From NCBI GenBank assembly GCA_016124445.1, contig WGNR01000009.1, positions 1 through 64,000 of the forward strand: a stretch of DNA of 64,000 nt, written 5' to 3'. The stretch comes from a bacterium (GTDB taxonomy: Bacteria; Planctomycetota; Planctomycetia; Pirellulales; Pirellulaceae). Below the pieces are notes generated by a model that was not told where the DNA came from, did not search any database, and saw only the letters and a list, made by a program, of their open reading frames with translations. Numbering within the stretch: position 1 is the stretch's first letter; each line of letters starts with the position of its first letter. Both the position numbers and the translations under genes were made by a program. Shown one piece after another: positions 42,615 through 52,700 of the stretch.

Positions 42615-43853
42615 TCAAGAGGCTCGTTTATTCGGCCAGCGTTCCGGCAATTCCTGGATTTGGAAATTGCGAAACAGCACGTCGGTTGTGGGGTCGTGAC
42701 CTTGCAGCATGATCGTGCCGGGTTCCAGACGCCGACCTTTGCGGGGATTGGCATCGGGCTTGCGATCGTCGGTCCAATCGGTGACCTGGTAGCCGTTGAC
42801 CCAGACCGAAATATGAGCTCCTTCGACAATCAATGTCTTGAGGAACCACTCTTTGTCTTTGCTGACCACTTTACGGGCAACGCAGCGGCGGAAGATTGCC
42901 CCGGTTCCGCTGTCGAGCGGCTTGGTCGGGTCGCCTCCTTCAATGCCGTTATGAATCTGGCTTTCATAGCCGTTCATTTTGTCGCCGGGAATACAGCGGA
43001 AGAACAGGCCGGAATTCAGATTCTCGGCATTGGTCTTGGCTTCCATCTGCAAGACAAAGTTGCCATAGACCTGCTCGGTTTCCAATTGACCAGGTCCGTC
43101 TTGCGCGTGGATTTCTTTGTTCTCGGTCACGGTGAACTTGGTGGTCTGGTCCGGGTAGGTTTTCCAGCCGCTCAAGTCTTTGCCGTTGAAGATCGACTCA
43201 AGGCCCAGCGGTTTGAGGACGATGTTGCGGAAGCGAACTTTGCCTTCGTTGTGCTGAAGGCCGATGAAGCCTTTGCCGAGGTAGTCTTTATCTTCGTAGC
43301 TGGTGACGACTTTTCCGTCCAGTTTCACTTCGATCTTGGCCCCTTCCACGCGAACCTCAAAGGTATGCCACTCGCCTGGCTTGCAGTCCGGCGTAGCTTT
43401 GATTCGTCCGACCAGGCTGCCGGTCGGGAAGGAATTGGATGGGGGAGCGATGTTCAGTTCATAGCAGTCGTAGGTCGGGCTCTTCGGGCTGGGAGGCGTT
43501 CGTAGAAAGATGCCGCTGTTGGTGTTTTCGTCGGCCTGAAAGTCGACCTTCAGCAGGTAGTCGGCAAACTGGGTCGTCGTGCATAAGAGACCGATGCCGC
43601 CGCTGTCAACCTCGATCGTTCCGTCGACTACCTTCCAGTCGTTGGCCGAAGAACCGCTTTTAGGCGATGCATTCCAGCCAAACAGCGTTTCGCCATCGAA
43701 GAGCGAGATCCAGCCTTGTTGGATTTCTTCAGTCGTCAGGCCGGGCGTTTGAGCCGCCAGGTTGCCATTGGGCAGGGCCGATAGCATCCCGATGGATAGC
43801 AGCAGCAGGCCAAAAGATCGGTTGCAAAGCTGAATTGGGAGACCGAAGCGCAT
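42615..43853 (-). CDS. Exported protein with two DUF1080 domains
   Basis: This 412-residue protein has a signal peptide (residues about 1-33, LGLLLLSIGMLSALPNGN-like core). Two DUF1080 (concanavalin-like, 3-keto-disaccharide hydrolase) domains follow, at about 47-235 and 240-405. Each has the pattern GW.LFDG..L.GW, W.V.DG.I, NSGIFLR / NSGLFFR and a C-terminal HWNDYEI-like VWVNGYQV / RFRNIVLK end. DUF1080 proteins are very common in planctomycetes and may act on glycans. AGGAAA lies eight bases before the ATG. The second domain has the more complete motif set. Confidence 0.85.
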   Translation of the reverse strand: MRFGLPIQLCNRSFGLLLLSIGMLSALPNGNLAAQTPGLTTEEIQQGWISLFDGETLFGWNASPKSGSSANDWKVVDGTIEVDSGGIGLLCTTTQFADYLLKVDFQADENTNSGIFLRTPPSPKSPTYDCYELNIAPPSNSFPTGSLVGRIKATPDCKPGEWHTFEVRVEGAKIEVKLDGKVVTSYEDKDYLGKGFIGLQHNEGKVRFRNIVLKPLGLESIFNGKDLSGWKTYPDQTTKFTVTENKEIHAQDGPGQLETEQVYGNFVLQMEAKTNAENLNSGLFFRCIPGDKMNGYESQIHNGIEGGDPTKPLDSGTGAIFRRCVARKVVSKDKEWFLKTLIVEGAHISVWVNGYQVTDWTDDRKPDANPRKGRRLEPGTIMLQGHDPTTDVLFRNFQIQELPERWPNKRAS

Positions 43854-44040
43854 GATATCTGTTTCCTGGGCGGGAATTGAACGACCTTATCCGGCAGGTA
43901 GGTGGAACACTCTAACCTAAAGAAAACAATAGGGTTTGGGAAGATCTCAAGGGGTTGCTCTGGGCCGATCGTAAGGTAGGTTTAAGATCCGTGGGAATGC
44001 CAGCGGCCTTTCATCCTCTGGCGATCGGGAGAAGACCATC

Positions 44041-45948
44041 GTGGAAGAGAAGCTTTACCTGCTTTATTTTGCCGGAGTTCTTGCGCTGGGGATTTCCGCG
44101 CAGTGGCTGGCCTGGCGGCTTCGGCTTCCTTCGATCTTGCTGCTCTTGGGCTTCGGTTTCCTGGCGAGCTTTCTGCCATTTACCCCTGACGAAGTCATCG
44201 GCCGTCAGGTTCTCTTTCCGGTCGTTTCCCTTTCGGTGGCGGTCATCCTGTTTGAAGGAGGCATGTCGCTTCGCATCGGCGAACTGCACGAGGTTGGGTC
44301 GGCTTTAGGCGGGCTGGTCACGATCGGTGCGTTGATTGTCTGGGGGCTCGCCTCGGTTGCGGCCCATTACATCCTTGGATTCTCGACACCGATTGCTGCG
44401 GTGATCGGGGCAATTCTGGTGGTGACCGGGCCAACGGTTGTCGGTCCGCTGTTAAGTCATATCAGGCCCTCGAGAAAGATTGGCTCGCTCGCCAAATGGG
44501 AAGGCATCGTCATCGATCCGATCGGGGCGGTGCTGGCCATTCTCGTGTTCGAGTTCATCATCGAGTCGGGCGAAGGGGCGACCTGGGTGACTCCGATGTG
44601 GTCGATCGCCAAGACGATTCTGGTTGGTGTCGTGCTGGGGGCGTTGACCGCCTACACGATGATCTTCCTGCTCAAGAGCTTCTGGATTCCCGATTTTCTA
44701 CACAACGCGTTCATTCTGGCGGTCTTGCTGAGCGTGTTTGCTATCTCGAACTACATTCAATCCGAATCTGGCCTGCTAACCGTTACGGTGCTGGGGCTTT
44801 TGATGGCCAATCAGAAGCAGATACCGGTGCGCCATATATTCGAATTCAAAGAGAACCTGCGCGTCTTGTTGATCTCGTGTCTGTTTATTGTGCTAGCCGC
44901 GAGAATCGAACCGGCGACCTTGCTGCAGGTTGGCTGGATGGGTGTTCTCTTTCTGGCGGTGCTGATCGTGGTGGTTCGACCTGTGTCGGTGTTTTTGTCG
45001 ACCTTCGGCAGCGGATTAACTTGGCGCGAAAAGGCATTTCTTTGCCTGATGGCCCCTCGCGGAATCGTGGCTGCCGCGGTTGGGACGATTTTCTCCTTCG
45101 AGTTGGCTCACTATGCCGAGACACTCGATCTGGTTGACATTGGCGGCATTTCCGAAGACCAACTGGTCGTGCCGGTTATCTTTCTGGTGATTGTCGGTAC
45201 GGTAACGTTCTACGGACTGACGGCCGCTCCGGCGGCTCGCTGGCTCGGCTTGGCCAGTCCCTCACCGCAAGGCGTGTTGATCGCAGGTGCCGATCGCTGG
45301 ATTCGCGAACTGGCCGTGGTGATTAAGAACGCGGGCTTTCAAGTCATGCTGGTCGATACCAACTTCCGCAATATCACGGCGGCCAGGATGCAGGGACTAT
45401 CGGCTCAATGCGCCAGCATTCTGTCCGACTTCGTAAGCGAAGAATTGAACCTGGGGGGCATTGGTCGTTTGTTGGCGGCTACCGCGAATGACGAGGTCAA
45501 TTCGTTGGCCTGCATGGAATTCACGCACTTGTTTGGCCGCAAGGAAGTGTATCAGCTCAGCCCTTGGGATACCGGTTCAGGCAAGCGGCAATCGGTGTCG
45601 GACCATCTTCGAGGCCGGGTGATTTTCGGGCATGGGCTCGATTTCTATAAGATCGCCCGCAGAGTGACCGCCGGCGCCCAGTTCAAGAAGACGTCGATCA
45701 CCGAAGAGTTCACCTTTCACGACTTCCAGCAAACGCATGGCGAATCGGCGACGCTGTTGTTTGTGGTTACCGAAACCAACAAGCTGCGGATCGTGACGGC
45801 CGATGATAGCCTGGTTCCCAAAGCAGGGCAGACGATCATCGCATTGATCGATGCACGCAGCGAACCGGTTAAGCCGACTGCACCGGCAGACGACGCAGGT
45901 ACTAGCGAGCAGGAAGAATCACCAGCGAAACCTGCGGAGTCGTCGTAG
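44041..45948 (+). CDS. CPA1-type Na+(K+)/H+ antiporter with C-terminal RCK/TrkA-N domain
   Basis: This 635-residue protein has about 12 hydrophobic spans from 5 to 400, with VILFEGGMSLRIGEL (family pattern), GPTVVGPLL and EGIVIDPIGAVLAILVFE, the last holding the Asp of the ion path (Asp near 160, in IDPIGA). Residues about 415-600 form a soluble Rossmann-like TrkA-N/RCK domain (GVLIAGADRWIRELAVVI, QVMLVDTNFRNI), which usually gates by nucleotide or ion binding. It begins with GTG, with GGGAG 11 bases upstream. Its 3' end overlaps the convergent small gene by 47 bases. Confidence 0.88.
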   Translation: MEEKLYLLYFAGVLALGISAQWLAWRLRLPSILLLLGFGFLASFLPFTPDEVIGRQVLFPVVSLSVAVILFEGGMSLRIGELHEVGSALGGLVTIGALIVWGLASVAAHYILGFSTPIAAVIGAILVVTGPTVVGPLLSHIRPSRKIGSLAKWEGIVIDPIGAVLAILVFEFIIESGEGATWVTPMWSIAKTILVGVVLGALTAYTMIFLLKSFWIPDFLHNAFILAVLLSVFAISNYIQSESGLLTVTVLGLLMANQKQIPVRHIFEFKENLRVLLISCLFIVLAARIEPATLLQVGWMGVLFLAVLIVVVRPVSVFLSTFGSGLTWREKAFLCLMAPRGIVAAAVGTIFSFELAHYAETLDLVDIGGISEDQLVVPVIFLVIVGTVTFYGLTAAPAARWLGLASPSPQGVLIAGADRWIRELAVVIKNAGFQVMLVDTNFRNITAARMQGLSAQCASILSDFVSEELNLGGIGRLLAATANDEVNSLACMEFTHLFGRKEVYQLSPWDTGSGKRQSVSDHLRGRVIFGHGLDFYKIARRVTAGAQFKKTSITEEFTFHDFQQTHGESATLLFVVTETNKLRIVTADDSLVPKAGQTIIALIDARSEPVKPTAPADDAGTSEQEESPAKPAESS

Positions 45949-46303
45949 TATCGAGCTGGCCGATCGGCTGGTCGATCGAAATCGTCAGGCAAGATCTTGG
46001 CAGCAAATGGGCGTGGATATTGAGGGCGAGTTCTGAAAACTCCGCGAAGCTGCCCAGGCTGGCGTCGTTGATCGAGACACTGCCACGCAGCGGAATGCCC
46101 TCTATTTGCAGTTGAACGACCGCGCCGTCGTCGATGCCGGTGGGGCGATGAAACCAACGCTGCAAGATCACAGGCCCCGCTTGAGCGGCCTCGATGACCT
46201 GGGGCCATCCTTGAGGAAGCTTGACCCGGTCAGCTTCTTCCGCCAGGCCGGCGATCATCTCCCAAGGGCCGTTGAGTCGTATCGTATGGGGTTGTGCGTT
46301 CAT
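45902..46303 (-). CDS. Small jelly-roll-like protein of unknown function
   Basis: This 133-residue protein begins MNAQPHTIRLNGPWEMIAG and resembles the N-terminal sugar-binding-like domain of glycoside hydrolase family 2 (RLNGPWEM, WFHRPTGIDDGAVVQLQIEGI, SVSINDASLGSFAEF). No catalytic domain follows, so it is probably a stand-alone binding fold. The ATG directly follows the U-tract of the terminator for the upstream gene (46304-46337), leaving almost no leader sequence. The 3' end overlaps the antiporter gene tail-to-tail by 47 bases. Confidence 0.6.
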   Translation of the reverse strand: MNAQPHTIRLNGPWEMIAGLAEEADRVKLPQGWPQVIEAAQAGPVILQRWFHRPTGIDDGAVVQLQIEGIPLRGSVSINDASLGSFAEFSELALNIHAHLLPRSCLTISIDQPIGQLDTTTTPQVSLVILPAR

Positions 46304-46337
46304 AAAAAAACGGGCAAGCGGTGGTTTGCTTGCCCGT
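46304..46337 (-). terminator. Rho-independent terminator of the gene at 46375-47997
   Basis: A perfect 10-bp stem, ACGGGCAAGC (46310-46319) and GCTTGCCCGT (46328-46337), with an 8-base loop. On the minus strand it ends in seven T, which run directly into the ATG of the next gene. Confidence 0.85.
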
Positions 46338-46374
46338 CCTGCTGATTTCAGTTGGAAGCGATTTGCTTGAATAA

Positions 46375-47997
46375 TTAGTCGGGCAGGAAGTCTGTCACAA
46401 TCGTATCTTGCCGCACCTGTCGAGTGCCTGGTTCGTAGGCTCGGACGGTTACCGAGATGCCACGTAGTGGAACCGGATAGGGAGGAGACGTCTCGAACTC
46501 GACCGAATTGTCGACCCGGCCATCGCCGTTGGAATCGAAGCCATCCGTCCCTTCGTCGGTCGCTCCATTCCCGTTATTGTCCGCGCCGTCCACTTCGTAG
46601 ATGTAGGGCCAGGTATCGTAGTACGCGTAGGAATGTGCCAAGTTCGGTGTCGTTTCGCCAGAGGCCTGAAGTCGGGAAGGGATCTGGTTGAAGACCGCCG
46701 CCAACGCGGCAAAGTTGGCAGGAGCCGTGCCGTACAACTTCGCGGAATTCGCCGTAATGCCGCTCAATTGCGAGTAGGTCGCAGGCGTCCCTCCCAGGAC
46801 ACTGTTCGTGTACCCAGTAACGGGACTCGGGTAGGTTGGGTATCGACTGAGCCAATTCAAGTCGACAAATGCGCCTGTCATATAGTTCGAATTTGCAAAT
46901 GTCGCCGTATCGGCCACGTTGAAACCAACGTCCGTCGGATCAACGACAATGGTGCCGGACGTCTTTTCTTCGAGAGAGAGGGCGTACGGATCGAAAACAC
47001 GGACGTCAAAGGCCAGGCACTTAGTCAGGATGACATCTTCGCCGGTGCGGTTCAGCAAGTTTGTTGTTGAGTTAGCTGTGAAGACATTGTTGAGCTGCTC
47101 AAAGGAAAGCAATGCCGCTGGCTGAAGCGGATGGGGGTAGGTGGAGCCAGCGAGCGTATTGTGGCCGATTCGATTGAGACGCGTCTGAAGGTCTTCCAGT
47201 GAATTGGTAACCCACTGAGTGCTGGCGGTACCCCGCATTGACAAATCGTAGTAGTTGCGGGCCTCGTAATCGGTCAATGTGTACGAGGTTCCCAGGTTCA
47301 TAGTGCTTGGATCGCCGAGGTAGATATCGGGCCGGATCAAAAACACGCGGCGATATAGCGTGACGGTCTCGGTCGGATCGCGTTGACCGTCGACACCTGC
47401 TGGCAGGCCGCCGACCGCGATGGTTTGTTGGATATCGTCTGAACTGGTCAGCTTGGTGAAGTAGACGATCTCGGCGTAGTGCGAAGTGATCGTCGTGAAG
47501 TTCCCGCTCGACCGGTCGATGTAGTACGGGTAGGGATTTGCCGCTGTAGGCGTGCGGGCAACCAGGTTGCCGTAGATGCGGCCGACAAAGGGCCGAGTCT
47601 TGCTGAACGCGGTAAAGCAGATGGTATCGTCGCCATCGCCTGCCAAGGCGCCTTGCAATCCGGTGAGGGTCGTATCGAGATCGAAGGACGCAAAGTCGAC
47701 ATCACGGTCGGGGCCTTCGATGATCTCGAAGTATCCTTGATTGGTTCCCGGCTTTACCCAAGGGAGCACGTCAACGCTGAGGTTGTTCAAATCGCCCTGC
47801 AGGTGATTCCGAACACTGCGCAGATTGCCGGAAAGTTCGATCGTTGCACGGGCTCGGCGCATCGAGTTGCCCATGAACTGAAAGATTTGGGCGACTGCGG
47901 CAAACATGATCAACGACAGTGCCGTGGCCATCAGCATTTCGACAAGGGTCAAACCGCGCGCTGGTCTGGCGAAGTGCAGTTGAGAGCGATTCCACAT
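46375..47997 (-). CDS. Prepilin-like protein (PilW/pseudopilin type), exported
   Basis: This 540-residue protein has a type IV prepilin N-terminus, ARPARG|LTLVEMLMATALSLIMFAAVAQI, with the cleavage-site Gly at 15 and Glu at +5. It is much longer than typical pilins. The body has two segments with asparagine- and aspartate-rich loops (VDGADNNGNGATDEG, FDSNGDGRVDN), which resemble calcium-binding loops. It ends in a strand-rich part (LRGISVTVRAYEPGTRQVRQDTIV). It probably belongs to a type II secretion or pilus-like machine; the processing peptidase is not in the window. Its terminator is immediately downstream. Confidence 0.75.
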   Translation of the reverse strand: MWNRSQLHFARPARGLTLVEMLMATALSLIMFAAVAQIFQFMGNSMRRARATIELSGNLRSVRNHLQGDLNNLSVDVLPWVKPGTNQGYFEIIEGPDRDVDFASFDLDTTLTGLQGALAGDGDDTICFTAFSKTRPFVGRIYGNLVARTPTAANPYPYYIDRSSGNFTTITSHYAEIVYFTKLTSSDDIQQTIAVGGLPAGVDGQRDPTETVTLYRRVFLIRPDIYLGDPSTMNLGTSYTLTDYEARNYYDLSMRGTASTQWVTNSLEDLQTRLNRIGHNTLAGSTYPHPLQPAALLSFEQLNNVFTANSTTNLLNRTGEDVILTKCLAFDVRVFDPYALSLEEKTSGTIVVDPTDVGFNVADTATFANSNYMTGAFVDLNWLSRYPTYPSPVTGYTNSVLGGTPATYSQLSGITANSAKLYGTAPANFAALAAVFNQIPSRLQASGETTPNLAHSYAYYDTWPYIYEVDGADNNGNGATDEGTDGFDSNGDGRVDNSVEFETSPPYPVPLRGISVTVRAYEPGTRQVRQDTIVTDFLPD

Positions 47998-48321
47998 TCG
48001 AAGTGAGTCCTGTTGATTACGCCTGTAGGTTCGGCCTGCCCGAAGCTGAATCCCTACGCGTTTGGTCGCCGGCTCTATGGGGCAGCCTGGCGAACTGTGG
48101 AGATAAGTTTTGCTGATCGACTAGCTGGCAAAGAATTGCTGGAAATCGTTATCGTTCCAGGCACTTAAGTATAAGATGCCGACCACCACTATTCCACCGG
48201 GAATCAACCACTTCGTCAAGCAATTGGCCCGTTTCGCTCGGGGATTGCAGCCCCACAGGCCTGAAAATTTAACGTTCGACGGTCCATCTTTAGAGGGGGT
48301 TCGCTCTGACTGCCTCGCCGG
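47998..48321. other. Intergenic region, no gene seen
   Basis: The 324 bases between the start of the pseudopilin-like gene and the end of the epimerase gene contain no recognisable open frame, RNA or terminator. Both neighbours are on the minus strand, so the promoter of the pseudopilin gene should be here, but no confident match was found. Confidence 0.5.
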
Positions 48322-49302
48322 TCACTGGGGCGTTTTGAAGCGAACAACGTCGGCGACGATGTCTTCCAGGGTGAATTGCGGGGTGTAGTCGATGCATCCT
48401 TTGATCTTGGTCAAATCAGGTACCCGCCGCAAAATGTCCTCGAAATTAGCGCTGTAGGCCTCTTCGTACGTCTGGAATTGAACTTCCAACTCGGGATTCA
48501 CCTGCTGAATTACCATCTGCGCCAATTCCAGAATCGTGACCGGCCGGTCGCTGCCGATGTTGAAGACCTCGCCCAGGGAACGGTCACTCCGCATGAGCTT
48601 GATCACTGCCCCGACGACATCCGCTACATGGGCGAAGCAGCGAATCTGACTGCCGTCGTGATGCACCATGGGGGACTTTCCTGCCAGGCAGGCATCGACA
48701 AATCGCGGCAAAACCATGCCGTAAGCACCCGTTTGACGCGGGCCGACGACATTGAAGAAGCGGCCAATCACCACCGGGGTCTTCTTTTGATGCCAATAGG
48801 CAAGTGACAGGAACTCGTCGATCGCTTTCGAGGCCCCGTAGCTCCAGCGGGGGCGTGTTGTGGCACCGAAGACAAGATCGTCCTCTTCGGTCCACTTTGC
48901 CTTAGGGTTCTTGCCGTAGACCTCGGACGTACTGGCCAGGAACAGGCGGACCGGATGTCCTTCGGTATTGCGCCGCTGAACTTCCGCCAGCAGGAGTTCG
49001 GTCGGATAGATATTTCGTTCAATCGTCTGAATCGGCTCTTGATTGATCAGCGCGACACCGACAGCGGCCGCCAGATGATAGACTTCGTCGGCCTGATCGA
49101 CCAAATTGCTGACCAGATCACGGTCCGATACGGTACCATGAATGAATTCGAACTGGGGATGGTCCGACAGCGGCTGGAGATTCTGCATCGAACCGGTCGA
49201 TTCGTCGTCGACTACGATGACTCGGTTTCCGTCGTTTACCAGTGCTTCCGCCAGATGCGAACCGATGAAGCCGGCCCCGCCGGTGATCAGTGAAGTGGGC
49301 AT
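48322..49302 (-). CDS. NAD-dependent sugar-nucleotide epimerase/dehydratase
   Basis: This 326-residue protein is of the extended short-chain dehydrogenase family. The NAD-binding motif is GGAGFIG (8-14), the catalytic pair is in WSYGASKA (Tyr-x3-Lys), and STSEVYG and RFFNVVGPRQTGAYGMVLPRFVDACL are typical of UDP-glucuronate decarboxylase or GDP-mannose dehydratase/epimerase-type enzymes. It likely makes a nucleotide sugar for an envelope or exopolysaccharide. The substrate cannot be fixed by motifs alone. It is divergent from the TPR gene, 411 bases apart. Confidence 0.88.
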   Translation of the reverse strand: MPTSLITGGAGFIGSHLAEALVNDGNRVIVVDDESTGSMQNLQPLSDHPQFEFIHGTVSDRDLVSNLVDQADEVYHLAAAVGVALINQEPIQTIERNIYPTELLLAEVQRRNTEGHPVRLFLASTSEVYGKNPKAKWTEEDDLVFGATTRPRWSYGASKAIDEFLSLAYWHQKKTPVVIGRFFNVVGPRQTGAYGMVLPRFVDACLAGKSPMVHHDGSQIRCFAHVADVVGAVIKLMRSDRSLGEVFNIGSDRPVTILELAQMVIQQVNPELEVQFQTYEEAYSANFEDILRRVPDLTKIKGCIDYTPQFTLEDIVADVVRFKTPQ

Positions 49303-49713
49303 TCGTTATTTGCTTTGCTCAAAAACCACGAAGCGCGATCCTTCCGCGAGTTACTGCGTAGTGGGAAAGACCTTCGCTACGACATTGCCAGGGGGGCACC
49401 TTTCCCTAGTAGGTTGGGATGTTGTCGTCGGATGCCTGGTTGCATGAACCACAACGGTTGGAAAGACGACAACTCGTTATCGTACAACGTTTTCCTGGTA
49501 CAGGTTGGGGTTTTCCTGTCCAGGATGATCGACAACGCGGCCAAAATTGCTGCAAAGTCCTTTTCGGCACGCAAATTTAGCTTTAGAAATGGTTTAGCAA
49601 GACGGAATAATGAAACTTCCTGGAATTTCCGTCACAATAGAGTGAATAGACACCCATTCCAGCCCACCCCATTTGCCCGCGTATTGCCGATTCATTTCAA
49701 GGATAGTTGTTCC
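49303..49713. other. 411-base divergent intergenic region
   Basis: It lies between the epimerase (minus) and the TPR protein (plus). The plus frame stays open through it, but the residues lack family character and the start with a good ribosome binding site is at 49714. The region probably holds both promoters. A T-rich stretch is near 49560-49620. No repeat or RNA is evident. Confidence 0.5.
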
Positions 49714-52700
49714 ATGCTGTTTCTGTACCCTGGCCAAGTTTCTACTTTCGCTCGCAGCGAGACACGTGGGATTGGTGGGAATCGAACTTTCTGGCAGGCC
49801 GTCGTGCTGGCTCTCCTTCTGCTGACCGTTGGCAGTCCTGCCGCAATGGCCCAAGAGTCGTCGCGCGAAGCAGCCTTGTTCTTCTCTGATGTTGTGAATT
49901 TCCAGAACGCCGGCGAGTTCAAACTAGCCGCTGACGAGTGGAAGAAGTTTGTTGAAAAGTTTCCCAATGACCCGCTGGTCGGCAAAGCTCAGAATTACCT
50001 GGCCGTATGCCAACTGCAACTGAAAGATTTCGCCGACGCCACGGCGAACTTTGAAACCGTTCTGAAGAAGTACCCCAAGGCCGACTTTCGCGAAGAAGCG
50101 ATGCTGAACCTGGCGTCGGCGAACTATGCCTGGGCCCAGAATGGCAATCAGGCCAAGTACAAAGAAGCGGCCGATCGTTTTACCGATCTTTTGAAGCAGT
50201 TCCCCAAAACGAAGTTCGCCGACCAGGCCCAATACTTCCTCGGCGAGTCGCTCTACCTGTCAGGTCAGAAAGACGCTTCGATCGCCGCCTATGACGCCCT
50301 GGTGAAGTCCTTTCCGCAAAGCCCACTGGCGGTGGATGCCTTGTATGCCAAAGGGGTGACGCAGGAAGAACTTCAAAAGTACGCCGATGCTCAAAAAACG
50401 TATGGCCAGTTTCTCGCTTCATATGGCAAAACTCCCTTGGCGACCGAAGTAACGATGCGCAAGGGAGAAACGCTGCTTCAGCAGAACCAGGTCGAAGCGG
50501 CCTCGAAGTTATTCGAGCAAGCCGCCCAAGACAAGAACTTTGAACTGGCTGACCACGCCCTGTATCGTCTCGCGTTTTGTGCCTTGCAGCGGGACGAACT
50601 GATGAAGGCAGGCAATGCCTATGCCCAGATTCCGCTGAATCATCCCAAGTCGGCTTACGCGGACGAAGCCACGATGTTGGCTGGTCGGTGCTATTACCGA
50701 GCAGGCCGGTTGGACGACGCGGCTCGCTGGTTGGCTGCCGCCGGACGTAAAGGAGGCAAGTTCGAGGTGGAAGCGGCTCATTGGCTGGCTCGTGTTTACC
50801 TGCAGCAAGGCAAAGCGGCTGAAGCGGAAGCCTTGGCCAAAGCGATTCTGCCTAAGGCAGGCAACGACGAGTTCAAAGTCAATCTGATGATGGATCAGGC
50901 CGATGCAGTTTATGATCAGCCCAGCCGCCGCAAGTCTTCGATTGCCATGTACGAGCTCATCGCAAAGTCCTTCCCAAAATCGACCGAAGCTCCTCAGGCC
51001 TTGTACAACGCCGCGTTCGCTTCGCTCGAATTGCGAGACTTCGCCAAAGCTTCCGCCCTGTCGGATCAATTCGTCAAGCAGTATCCCAAGGATCAGGCTC
51101 GATTGGACGCCATGTATGTCGGAGCCGAGGCAAAACTCCAGACCGATAAACTGGCTGAGGCAGAACAAGCTTTCAAAGTGCTGGTCGCCGAAGGGAAATC
51201 GCGGCCGGAGTCGGCTCGCTGGCAATTGCGGCTCGCATTGACGGAGTACCTGCAAGACAAGTTTGCCGACGTCGAGAAGTCGCTCGCTTCGATTCAGCCG
51301 CAACTGAAGGACCGCGAACTGCAGGCCCAAGCCAGCTATCTGATTGGGGCCAGCGCGTTTCAGCAGAAGCAGTACGACAAAGCTCAGAAGGCGCTGGAAA
51401 CCTCGACCGCCGCTTCCACCAGTTGGGCCCAGGCCGACGAAGCACGTTTGATGTTGGCTCGCACGTTGTTCGCACGCGGACAAACCAACGCCGCCATCAA
51501 CGTAGCCCAGGCGATCGCTGCCAGTTACCCCAACAGTGCGATTCTCGATCAGGTTAACTTCCGTCTGGGCGAGTTCCTGTTTGCAGCTGACCGATTCACC
51601 GATGCCGCGGCGGCCTATGCCATGGTCCTCAGCAAGACACCCAATTCAACGCTCGCTCCGCATGCAATGTATGGAGAAGGGTGGGCTTACTTGAAGCATC
51701 CCAGCCCTGCCAAAGCGGATCAGGCCTTCACCCAATTGATTGAAAAATACGGACAGCATGAACTTGCCGCCGATGCCTACATCGGCCGAGCGATGGCTCG
51801 CCGGGCGGAAGGGAAGTTTAAGGAATCGATCGCTGACCTGGATGCTGTAATCGCCAAAAGCAAGAATCTCGAGCAGCGGCAGGAAGCACTCTACTTGAAG
51901 GGAGTCAGCCTGGTCGACAACAAAACCCCAGCGGAAGCAGAGAAGGTATTCGCCGAGCTGCATCAGAAGGATCCCAAATTTGCCAACGACGACAAAGTGC
52001 TGTACGAGTTGGCTTGGGCTCAACGGGCTCAAGGTAAGAACGACGCTTCGGTAAATACGTTCCGCAGCCTGGCCAGCGACCATCCTGAAAGTCCCCTGGC
52101 CGCCGAGGCCATGTATCACGTCGGCGAGTCGTTCTACAACAACGACAAGTACGCCGAAGCGGAAACCTGGTACACGTCGGCCGCCACCAAGGCCAAGGCC
52201 GCCGAGATCGGCGAGAAAGCTTTGTACAAGCAGGCCTGGTCGCAGTATCAGCAGGGCAAGACCGACCTTGCTTTGGAAGGGTTCGGCAAGCAGATCACCA
52301 AGTACCCCAACGGTCCGCTGGCATCCGATGCGATCTTCATGCAGGGAGAATGCTTCTTCAAGGACAAGCAGTTCGGCACGGCCCTGGAAAGTTTCCAACG
52401 TGTTGATCCACGTCGCCTTTCCAGTGACGAGATGCGTTCGCTCTTGTACCTGCACGCGGGCCAATCGGCCAGCCAGCAAAAGGTTTGGAGCAATGCCAAG
52501 AAGTGGCTTTCGCAACTGGTCGATCAGGTTCCCAATTCTCCTTTGATTGGGGAAGCCTATTACGAATTGGGCTGGGCTGGCTACAACGAGCAGAATTCCG
52601 CCGAGGCAATCGGCTACTTCCAGAAAGCAGCTGACGAATCACGCGGCCTGGCTGGCGCGCGTGCCCGGTTCATGCTGGGTGAAATCGATTTTCAGGCGAA

